A DNA stretch of 5,306 nt from Bifidobacterium breve (GTDB lineage Bacteria > Actinomycetota > Actinomycetes > S36-B12). The notes beneath the pieces were generated by a model that saw only the letters and a list, made by a program, of their open reading frames with translations, made no database searches and was not told where the DNA came from. How positions within the stretch are numbered: the first letter of the stretch is position 1; every line of letters begins with the position of its first letter. The stretch lies in NCBI GenBank assembly GCA_945885645.1, contig CAMCYV010000107.1, positions 1 to 5,306 on the forward strand, given 5' to 3'. The position numbers and the translations under genes were made by a program. Positions 1 to 5,306 of the stretch are shown here, one piece after another.

Positions 1-374
1 CGCGCGGTTGATCCGTCGAAAGTCTCAATTACTTCAGTTTGTTGGTCATTAATTGCAATGAGTTCATAGCGCCAACGGTGATGACCCGGGTGACACCAAG
101 CGATTAGGCGATCCTGTTCGAATTCTTTAACGGTGTTCTTGATTCGGTAATTGACGATTAAATGCATGTCAACACCAAATTTGGAATCAAGCGTGAGCAC
201 GTCGGGCCCGCGAACATTTCCTTTTACCGTGCCCGAACCGTCAAAGTCAGCGTGTTTGCGAGGGTCGCTCAGGTAAGCGAAAATAACTGAGGCAGGGGCA
301 TCGATAATTATTTTCCCTGACCGGACGTATTTTTGACCGGTATCAATAACCGTTGCACGAACTTGCTCAGTCAT
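1..374 (-). CDS. SRPBCC (START-like / polyketide cyclase-dehydrase) family protein, C-terminus cut by window edge
   Basis: The frame is open from an ATG at 374-372 to the left edge, giving 124 complete codons and no stop. The start is supported by AGGGA at 379-383, five bases before the ATG, and by an in-frame stop just upstream. Residues about 19-37 (SGKIIIDAPASVIFAYLSDP) form the typical first strand and helix of the SRPBCC fold, followed by the DGSGTV turn near 45-50. The later stretch HRWRYEL (about 102-108) and ETFDGS near the visible end fit the small actinobacterial proteins often labelled polyketide cyclase/dehydrase. The fold binds hydrophobic ligands in a deep cavity. I see no signal peptide or membrane segment, so it is probably cytosolic. 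The ligand and any catalytic role are unknown. It is divergent from the carotenoid genes; a link to lipophilic pigments is only a guess. Family call is fairly sure, function is not. Confidence 0.8.
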   Translation of the reverse strand, partial: MTEQVRATVIDTGQKYVRSGKIIIDAPASVIFAYLSDPRKHADFDGSGTVKGNVRGPDVLTLDSKFGVDMHLIVNYRIKNTVKEFEQDRLIAWCHPGHHRWRYELIAINDQQTEVIETFDGSTA

Positions 375-378
375 TTTT

Positions 379-383
379 TCCCT
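379..383 (-). promoter_or_regulatory. Ribosome binding site of the SRPBCC gene
   Basis: On the minus strand this reads AGGGA, a good Shine-Dalgarno core, with five bases before the ATG at 374. It fixes the start of the SRPBCC gene, since no other in-frame start lies between it and the upstream stop. Confidence 0.65.
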
Positions 384-419
384 ATTCCATTTTCAGATTT
401 TCGATGCCATCTTGTTAAC

Positions 420-443
420 TCAATTGATTAGCCACACAATTGA
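420..443. repeat. Inverted repeat in the divergent promoter region (possible operator)
   Basis: TCAATTG at 420-426 is the exact reverse complement of CAATTGA at 437-443, with a 10-bp AT-rich spacer. Centre-to-centre distance is 17 bp. Each arm contains the palindrome CAATTG. The site lies between two divergent genes, 46 bp upstream of the SRPBCC start and 173 bp upstream of the proposed hydratase start. The geometry suits a dimeric regulator, but the arms are short and no regulator gene is visible in the window. Confidence 0.3.
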
Positions 444-455
444 CTCGCCTATAAA
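424..455 (+). promoter_or_regulatory. Candidate sigma-70-type promoter facing the carotenoid genes (weak)
   Basis: TATAAA at 450-455 is a good -10 match. The best upstream partner is TTGATT at 424-429, with a 20-bp spacer that is longer than usual. A second box, TTGACT at 440-445, is only 4 bp from the -10 and cannot be its -35. If used, it would give a 5' leader of about 155 bases before the hydratase start at 617. It overlaps the inverted repeat at 420-443. Confidence 0.25.
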
Positions 456-602
456 CCTTGAACTGAACTCTACTCCCGTCAATTCCTTTGGATTCGTTGG
501 TAAACCGGGCTGATGAGCTCCGCGCCGTAACGGGCATTGAGGCTTCAAACCCGGAGATCATTCCTGCGTGAGTGCTGCCGGTCACAGCGCACCGTCCACT
601 CC

Positions 603-608
603 TATGCT
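603..608 (+). promoter_or_regulatory. Candidate -10 element for a leaderless hydratase transcript
   Basis: TATGCT matches four of six positions of TATAAT, including the key first two bases and the last T. It ends eight bases before the ATG at 617, so transcription would start at or next to the A of that ATG. No recognisable -35 lies at the proper distance. Leaderless mRNAs are common in Actinomycetota, and this gene has no Shine-Dalgarno sequence before its ATG, which makes the reading attractive but unproven. Confidence 0.3.
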
Positions 609-616
609 TATGTGCC

Positions 617-1417
617 ATGAGCATGCGGGTATACAACGGTCCGCATTCCGATCGTGGAGGTAACCGGCCCTCGTGGACCAAGTACGTTCCATGGGTTTTC
701 ACCGCCCTCACGATTCTGGGCCAGATTGTGTGGATTTTAGTCTCCGGTGACACCCGTACTTTTCTCACGGGACTGACAGTGACAACTTTCTTCCTTGCCA
801 GTCTGAGCCACGCCTATCTGCGTCGCGGGCTGGGTTGGACCCTCTCATTTTTTAGCATCTCACTCGCATTTGGTTGGCTCATTGAAGTTTTGGGGACAAC
901 TACTCAATTCCCATTCGGCGACTACACCTACTCTGACAGACTCGGCCTTGCATTGCTCGGCGTACCTATTTTGATTCCCATGGCGTGGTCAATGATGGCT
1001 TATCCGGTCATGCTCGCCACCCAAAGAATGGCGGCCACTCCCCTTGCTACCGCGTTTATCGGTGGTTGGCTCCTCGCGGCTTGGGATCTATTCCTTGATC
1101 CCATGATGGTGGGCGAGGGATATTGGACCTGGAATCAACTTGGCTGGGTTCTTCCGGGGATTCCTAACATTCCATTGCAGAATTTCCTCGGTTGGCTTTT
1201 GAGCGCAATTGCACTGGCATTTGCTTTAAATCTTCTGCCGCGCAAGGTCGCCAATGATGCGGTGCCTAACACGCTTTTAATCTGGATTTATTTCTCCAAC
1301 ATTCTCGCCGCTGCCATATTTTTGGGAACAGTGGGCGTGGCGCTTTGGGGCGGAATTGCAATGGGACTTTTCATGTTTCCCTGGCTGTGGCGAATCTGGA
1401 GCCAACCCCAGTGGTAG
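617..1417 (+). CDS. cruF: CruF-type carotenoid 1',2'-hydratase (carotenoid biosynthesis membrane protein, DUF422)
   Basis: An integral membrane protein of 266 residues, with about seven or eight hydrophobic helices, of the family that hydrates the acyclic (psi) end of carotenoids at C-1',2'. Known members are CruF of cyanobacteria and Deinococcus (acting on gamma-carotene-type substrates) and bisanhydrobacterioruberin hydratase of haloarchaea. Visible family signatures are EVLGTTTQFPFGDYTY (residues 90-105), then LLGVPILIPMAWSMMAYP (about 113-130), WDLFLDPMMVGEGYWTW (156-172) and IPNIPLQNFLGW (182-193). The acidic and aromatic residues in these blocks are the likely active-site positions. The start is uncertain: GTG 572, ATG 617 and ATG 623 are all in frame. 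I prefer 617 because a -10-like box sits at leaderless distance; none has a well-spaced Shine-Dalgarno. First gene of a tightly packed three-gene carotenoid set; its stop overlaps the next gene's start. Family call is strong; the substrate here is inferred. Confidence 0.9.
   Translation: MSMRVYNGPHSDRGGNRPSWTKYVPWVFTALTILGQIVWILVSGDTRTFLTGLTVTTFFLASLSHAYLRRGLGWTLSFFSISLAFGWLIEVLGTTTQFPFGDYTYSDRLGLALLGVPILIPMAWSMMAYPVMLATQRMAATPLATAFIGGWLLAAWDLFLDPMMVGEGYWTWNQLGWVLPGIPNIPLQNFLGWLLSAIALAFALNLLPRKVANDAVPNTLLIWIYFSNILAAAIFLGTVGVALWGGIAMGLFMFPWLWRIWSQPQW
1398..1401 (+). promoter_or_regulatory. Ribosome binding site that decides the glycosyltransferase start
   Basis: GGAG lies inside the 3' end of the hydratase gene, nine bases before a GTG at 1411. 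Neither the in-frame ATG at 1345 nor the GTG at 1387 has a comparable site, so this supports GTG 1411 as the start and translational coupling to the hydratase. Confidence 0.5.
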
Positions 1418-2520
1418 TTCTTCCACTCACCAGCGCACTCTGTGTCGCACTCACCGCGCACACCGCATTCAATCTCACTAAGTTGCGTTCACCACGCTGG
1501 AGTGGCATAGCAATAGATGAAAAAGTTAGCGTTCTCATCCCAGCACGTAATGAAGAGACTCATATCGCTTTAACAATTGAGAGTATTCGCAATCAAATTG
1601 GTTTAACCGATGTCGAAATAATTATTCTCGATGACCAGTCAACCGATTCCACAGCCGCGATAGTTCAGCAATTAGCCGCTGAAAACTCCGACATCACGTT
1701 GGTCACCAATGATGTGAATCCACCTTCTGGCTGGTTGGGTAAACCGAATGCTTGCAATTTACTCTCGAAACAAGCAACGGGAAGTGTTCTCGTTTTTGTC
1801 GACGCCGATGTAATTCTTGAGCCAACAGCGATTGCTGCTTGTGTTGAGTTGCTGAGAGCCGAAGACTTCGGTCTCGTCGCACCGTATCCGCGACAGCTCG
1901 CAGAAACCCACCTCGAGCGTTTGATCCAACCACTCGTCACTTGGTCGTGGGCAAGCACAATGCCGCTTGGAATTGCTGAAAATTCATTGAGGCCATCCCT
2001 TTCAGCGGCGAATGGACAATTCTTAGTTTTTGACTCACTTGCCTACAGCACATCAGGTGGTCACACCAGTGTCAAAGGAGAAGTACTCGAAGATATTGCG
2101 TTAATGCGATCGGTAAAGTCAAGCGGATTTCATTGCGCAACCGTCAATGGCAGCGAATTGGCCCATTGCCGCATGTATCAGGACACAGACGCTCTCGTCA
2201 ACGGTTACACAAAATCCCTGTGGGATGCATTTGGGTCCCCCGCCGGGTCAATTGCCGTTAATGCACTGCTTGCCTTCGCCTATCTCGTTCCACCAGTTGC
2301 CATGATGACCTCGCGAAAAACTTCCACTCGAGCCATTGGCGCAGTTGGATACCTCTCCGGTGTGGCAGGTCGCGCGATGGTTGCGAAAGAGACAGGTTCG
2401 CGCGTTGTCCCTGATTCTTTTGCACAGCCGGTATCCATAGCAGCCTTCATTGGACTCAATGCACTGAGTTGGTCTCGCCACCTGCGCGGAAAAAACTCCT
2501 GGAAAGGGAGATCGATTTAG
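1411..2520 (+). CDS. Family 2 glycosyltransferase, probable carotenoid glycosyltransferase (CruG/CrtQ-like)
   Basis: A 369-residue GT-A fold enzyme that would move a sugar from a nucleotide donor to a lipid acceptor at the inner membrane face. Visible GT2 motifs in order are VSVLIPARNEE (residues 39-49), ILDDQSTDST (72-81), the acceptor-side loop GWLGKPNAC (107-115), the metal- and nucleotide-binding DAD (131-133), ANGQFLVF (200-207) and the ED pair at 227-228 that supplies the catalytic base. Hydrophobic stretches at about residues 1-20, 281-298 and 340-354 suggest membrane anchoring, as in CruG and CrtQ. I chose GTG 1411 over the longer ATG 1345: the extra 22 residues would be read from inside the hydratase coding region and look non-native, while 1411 has GGAG upstream and overlaps the hydratase stop by seven bases. 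Context points to glycosylation of a hydroxylated carotenoid. Sugar and acceptor cannot be read from sequence; a glycolipid role is the alternative. Confidence 0.85.
   Translation: MVVLPLTSALCVALTAHTAFNLTKLRSPRWSGIAIDEKVSVLIPARNEETHIALTIESIRNQIGLTDVEIIILDDQSTDSTAAIVQQLAAENSDITLVTNDVNPPSGWLGKPNACNLLSKQATGSVLVFVDADVILEPTAIAACVELLRAEDFGLVAPYPRQLAETHLERLIQPLVTWSWASTMPLGIAENSLRPSLSAANGQFLVFDSLAYSTSGGHTSVKGEVLEDIALMRSVKSSGFHCATVNGSELAHCRMYQDTDALVNGYTKSLWDAFGSPAGSIAVNALLAFAYLVPPVAMMTSRKTSTRAIGAVGYLSGVAGRAMVAKETGSRVVPDSFAQPVSIAAFIGLNALSWSRHLRGKNSWKGRSI
2506..2510 (+). promoter_or_regulatory. Shine-Dalgarno between glycosyltransferase and desaturase, spaced for a decoy ATG
   Basis: GGGAG sits within the last codons of the glycosyltransferase. 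It is 10 bases from an ATG at 2521 that opens a six-codon frame, but 23 bases from the desaturase ATG at 2534. It therefore fits the mini-frame better than the real gene. A weaker GGAT at 2523-2526 is eight bases from 2534 and could serve the desaturase directly. Confidence 0.4.
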
Positions 2521-2533
2521 ATGGATACGCCAC

Positions 2534-4045
2534 ATGAGTGAATCCAAATCCTCGCACGTGGTTGTGATTGGTGGCGGTGTTGGTGGAATGGCTGTTGCTG
2601 CGCGTTTGAGTGTTAAAGGACATAGCGTCACCCTCCTTGAGCATGCTGATCGAGTTGGTGGAAAACTTTTCACTTACCGTCGTGAAGGCTTTGCATTTGA
2701 TACGGGCCCAAGTCTGTTTACCCTCCCCGCGGTCTACCGCGACCTGTTCCTGAAAACCGGCAAGAGTCTTGAAGAAAGTATTAATCTGCAGGAACTTGAC
2801 CCGGCATTTCGCTACGTATTCCCCGATGGAAGCGAAGTAACCCTTCCCGGCGTTGATCCAGCAAAATGCGCTCAAGCCTTCGGTGCAGCATTTGGTGCAG
2901 AGAGTGAATCCCAGTGGCGTGAATTCACGTCACGTGGCGCAGATATGTGGCGCTTAACGCGAGGCCCATTCCTTCAGTCGCCGCTAAAGGGTTGGAAGTC
3001 ATTACTGCCTTTAGCTAATCCAAGTGATGTAAACACGATTGCGCCCTTTACATCATTGCGCAAACTCGCTCGAAAATACTTCACCGATCCGCGTATGATC
3101 ACGATCGTGGATCGGTACGCCACCTATACCGGATCAGATCCGCGCCATGCGCCCGCAGTTTTAGCAACCATTCCCTACACTGAGCAAGTTTTCGGCGCTT
3201 GGCATATTGGCGGCGGGGTGGGAACCCTTGCAACAGCATTAGAGAAACGTTGCGTTGAGCGCAAAGTCGCGATCCGCACTGGGGTCACGGTAACCAACAT
3301 TGAGACGATAAATAACACGGTGTCCGGGGTTCGACTCGAATCGGGGGAATTCATAGCCGCTGACCTGGTGGTCTCTAACTCTGATGCAACGCTGACCCAA
3401 GACCTACTCTCACAGCAAGACCAAAAGCGTGTTCCTAAAATTCCTGACTCACCATCACTAGCTGGTTTCGTTTTGCTGCTCGCACTCAATGGAACTACCG
3501 AGGGACTCGCACACCACAATGTGTGGTTTCCCGAAAATTACGATGCAGAATTTGATGCAATCTTTGGAAAAACACCGGCTCCCCCACGCGATCCAGCAAT
3601 TTATGCGTGTGTCCCCGATGACCCGGAAATGCGCCCTTCGAAGGACACCGAATCGTGGTTCATCTTGGTTAATGCACCTCGCCATGACCCAAACGCCCGC
3701 AACGGTTTTGATTGGGATGCACCCGAAGTTAAAGAGAAATACGCGCAAAATATTTTGGAGAAATTAGCCGAGCGTGGAACTGATATTCGGTCACGAATAA
3801 AGTGGATGGAAATTCGAACACCCGCGGACCTGGAACGTGAAGTGATGGCGCCGGGTGGCAGCATCTACGGGACTTCGAGCAACGGCCCCCGCGCCGCATT
3901 TACCCGACCGGCTAATCAGTCAGTAATTACCGGGCTCTACCTTGTTGGCGGATCAAGCCACCCGGGTGGCGGACTCCCTTTGGTCGGAATGGGCGCCGAA
4001 ATAACGAGCGAACTTATTGGTCGCGCGAAGAAGTCAAACCCGTAA
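2534..4045 (+). CDS. CrtI/CrtD-family FAD-dependent carotenoid desaturase (phytoene desaturase family); hydroxycarotenoid 3',4'-desaturase favoured
   Basis: A 503-residue flavoprotein, normal length for CrtI-type desaturases. The dinucleotide-binding fold is complete: VVVIGGGVGG at residues 9-18, the ribose-binding acid E36, then DRVGGKL (39-45) and the substrate-side FDTGPS (55-60). The C-terminal family signature GLYLVGGSSHPGGG is at 467-480. The middle block RYATYTGSDPRHAPAV followed by IPYTEQVFGAWHIGGGVGTL resembles, from memory, the CrtD-like branch (hydroxy- or methoxycarotenoid 3,4-desaturases) more than typical phytoene desaturases. With a hydratase and a glycosyltransferase beside it, I favour introduction of the 3',4' double bond after hydration. 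Phytoene desaturase is the alternative and cannot be excluded without a tree. The gene starts 13 bp after the glycosyltransferase stop. Its last 32 bp overlap the convergent antiporter gene. Family call is certain; the exact reaction is not. Confidence 0.88.
   Translation: MSESKSSHVVVIGGGVGGMAVAARLSVKGHSVTLLEHADRVGGKLFTYRREGFAFDTGPSLFTLPAVYRDLFLKTGKSLEESINLQELDPAFRYVFPDGSEVTLPGVDPAKCAQAFGAAFGAESESQWREFTSRGADMWRLTRGPFLQSPLKGWKSLLPLANPSDVNTIAPFTSLRKLARKYFTDPRMITIVDRYATYTGSDPRHAPAVLATIPYTEQVFGAWHIGGGVGTLATALEKRCVERKVAIRTGVTVTNIETINNTVSGVRLESGEFIAADLVVSNSDATLTQDLLSQQDQKRVPKIPDSPSLAGFVLLLALNGTTEGLAHHNVWFPENYDAEFDAIFGKTPAPPRDPAIYACVPDDPEMRPSKDTESWFILVNAPRHDPNARNGFDWDAPEVKEKYAQNILEKLAERGTDIRSRIKWMEIRTPADLEREVMAPGGSIYGTSSNGPRAAFTRPANQSVITGLYLVGGSSHPGGGLPLVGMGAEITSELIGRAKKSNP
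4014..4045. other. 32-bp convergent coding overlap (desaturase / antiporter)
   Basis: The desaturase TAA is at 4043-4045 on the plus strand and the antiporter TAA is at 4016-4014 on the minus strand, so the last 32 bp code on both strands. I see no GC-rich hairpin followed by a T run in either direction around this junction, so transcripts from the two sides probably converge and overlap. Confidence 0.85.
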
Positions 4046-5306
4046 ATCCGTACCAGCGAGCTAGTCGTCCACCAGATGAAAGCAACCGTATACGTTCCTC
4101 TGTTTGAGCCTGCACATCAAGTGTTGCCACAATCACCAACTGGTCATCCGCGCGAATCCGGGTTTCCTCACGTGGAACTTCCGCGACGCCTTCTCGAATA
4201 ACGAGTGACACGAGCGCACCGCGCGGCAATCCCATTTCCACAACAAAGACACCCACCAGTGCCGATCCTTTTGGAACGTCGATTCCTAGAACTGCTGCCG
4301 ACATTCCGTCAAGAGGTGCGCTTTCCACCTCAAGTTCACGCAACTGTTCGGGTAAACATACGCCAATTTTGCGACCGAGGATTGCAATAACTGGCGTTTG
4401 AAATAGAAGTAGGAGAAATACAACAATTAACGTTGCATCAAAAATCAATTCAGCTCCGGGAACACCGAATCCCAACGGGATCGCAGCAAAAACGATTGGC
4501 ACTGCTCCACGTAACCCCGCTATCGAAACAAAAGCAATGACTCTGGTACCCATCCGAAACGGTGCGAGTGAAACGATGGCAGCAAGAGGCCGGGCAAAAA
4601 ATATCAACAGCACTATGGCTCCTAAGGCGAGCGGAATCGCTTTGGGTAAGCGCCCAACATCAGCCAGCAGTCCCAGCATCACAAAAAGACCTATTTCGGC
4701 GATCCACGAGAGCCCATCAGAGAATCCCAGAATGGATCGTCGATGCGGGAGTTTCTTTGCCGAACCGATCAAAATTGCTGAGATGTAGACGGCCATGAAG
4801 CCCGATGCGTGCAGAACGGACGCTGCTCCATAGGAAAACACGATAAGAGCCAATGCCGCGATCGGATACAAACCGATCCCTGGTAACGCCAATCGAGGTA
4901 AAACAAACCGACCGAGATATCCGACGGCGATTCCAATAATTGCGCCACCGATAATTTCAGCCACAACCAAGATAGGAATCAACCACGCAGCCGTTTCACC
5001 CCAGGATCCGCTTGCAACGATACTGACAATGACGACTACGGGTGCATCATTGAATCCAGCTTCGGCTTCGAGCAAGGTCCGGACTTTGCTGTTAACTCGC
5101 ATTCGGCCAAGAAGTGAAAAAACTGCCGCTGCGTCAGTTGCTGCCAGCACGGTGCCTAAAAGGACTGCAAGTTGCGGATCAAAATCAAAGATGAAAATTA
5201 GTGGTAAGGCGACCACGCAAATGCTTACAGCAATGCCAACCGAGGCCAATGCCAGCGAAGGACCGAGCACGGGACGTAACTGGTCAACTTTGGTCGTCAG
5301 TCCACC
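4014..5306 (-). CDS. Potassium/proton antiporter, CPA1 family NhaP2/CvrA-like, with C-terminal RCK_C domain; N-terminus cut by window edge
   Basis: The frame is open to the right edge, so a GTG at 5270 is not the true start. The 430 visible residues include TKVDQLRPVLGPSLALASVG right at the edge, which aligns with the segment near residue 75 of E. coli NhaP2, so roughly 70 residues are missing. Transport motifs seen, counting from the edge, are ATDAAAVFSLLG (about 56-67), the Asn-Asp pair in EAGFNDAP (N86, D87) typical of electroneutral CPA1 exchangers, and GLRGAVP (264-270). About ten hydrophobic helices precede a soluble RCK_C (TrkA-C) domain at about 325-408 containing VFVVEMGLPRGALVSLVIRE. 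No RCK_N domain is present. The family exports K+ (or other monovalent cations) in exchange for H+ across the inner membrane, with RCK_C as a regulatory module. No functional tie to the carotenoid genes is evident; the genes only share a 3' overlap. Ion preference is inferred from family. Confidence 0.9.
   Translation of the reverse strand, partial: GGLTTKVDQLRPVLGPSLALASVGIAVSICVVALPLIFIFDFDPQLAVLLGTVLAATDAAAVFSLLGRMRVNSKVRTLLEAEAGFNDAPVVVIVSIVASGSWGETAAWLIPILVVAEIIGGAIIGIAVGYLGRFVLPRLALPGIGLYPIAALALIVFSYGAASVLHASGFMAVYISAILIGSAKKLPHRRSILGFSDGLSWIAEIGLFVMLGLLADVGRLPKAIPLALGAIVLLIFFARPLAAIVSLAPFRMGTRVIAFVSIAGLRGAVPIVFAAIPLGFGVPGAELIFDATLIVVFLLLLFQTPVIAILGRKIGVCLPEQLRELEVESAPLDGMSAAVLGIDVPKGSALVGVFVVEMGLPRGALVSLVIREGVAEVPREETRIRADDQLVIVATLDVQAQTEERIRLLSSGGRLARWYGFTGLTSSRDQ

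Noticed and set aside
475..490. Possible 16S rRNA gene fragment
   Set aside because: Only 16 bases match; neighbouring sequence on both sides does not follow the 16S gene, so there is no rRNA feature to annotate.
510..517. CTGATGAG resembling a hammerhead ribozyme core
   Set aside because: The required second core GAAA and the matching three stems are not present nearby.
415..768. 117-codon minus-strand frame across the intergenic region and the hydratase start
   Set aside because: The translation is rich in Arg and Ser with no recognisable domain, and it runs antisense to the clearly coding first membrane helix of the hydratase. It is a shadow frame.
1345..1410. N-terminal extension of the glycosyltransferase from ATG 1345
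   Set aside because: It overlaps the hydratase by 73 bp, has no Shine-Dalgarno, and adds residues unlike a GT2 N-terminus; GTG 1411 fits better.
2248..2875. Two overlapping minus-strand frames of about 140 codons
   Set aside because: They are antisense to the glycosyltransferase and desaturase, whose motifs run through the same bases; no domain is recognisable.
4205..4798. Plus-strand short frames inside the antiporter gene
   Set aside because: They are antisense to well-conserved transport and RCK_C segments and show no protein-like features of their own.
5270..5270. GTG at 5270 as the antiporter start
   Set aside because: The frame stays open to the window end and the upstream residues match conserved family sequence, so the gene simply continues off the edge.

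Overview
The window looks like chromosomal DNA from a moderate-GC member of the Actinomycetota. I infer this from GTG starts, tight gene packing, a possible leaderless start, and a small START-like protein of a type common in that phylum. Base composition looks close to 50% GC by eye, lower than soil actinomycetes, so a freshwater or marine planktonic lineage is plausible. There is no rRNA or single-copy marker here to settle it.

Layout. (1) Positions 1-374, minus strand: the N-terminal 124 residues of an SRPBCC (START-like, polyketide cyclase/dehydrase) protein that runs off the left edge. (2) Positions 375-616: a 242-bp divergent intergenic region with an inverted repeat and two weak -10-like boxes. 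(3) Positions 617-4045, plus strand: three tightly packed carotenoid genes, namely a CruF-type carotenoid 1',2'-hydratase (membrane protein), a family-2 glycosyltransferase (CruG/CrtQ-like) and a CrtI/CrtD-family FAD-dependent carotenoid desaturase. (4) Positions 4014-5306, minus strand: a CPA1-type potassium/proton antiporter (NhaP2/CvrA-like) with a C-terminal RCK_C domain. It lacks its N-terminus at the right edge and overlaps the desaturase tail to tail by 32 bp.

How the genes work together. Hydratase plus desaturase plus glycosyltransferase is the enzyme set expected for finishing the acyclic end of a carotenoid: water is added at C-1',2', a 3',4' double bond is introduced, and a sugar is attached to the new hydroxyl. 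The expected product type is a carotenoid glycoside resembling myxoxanthophyll or phleixanthophyll. The early genes (crtE, crtB, a cyclase) are not in the window. The family assignments are firm; the exact product and step order are inference. No mobile element, CRISPR array, tRNA, rRNA or intrinsic terminator was found. I see no clearly novel system; the more interesting points are the gene combination, the translation-start arrangements and the convergent overlap.
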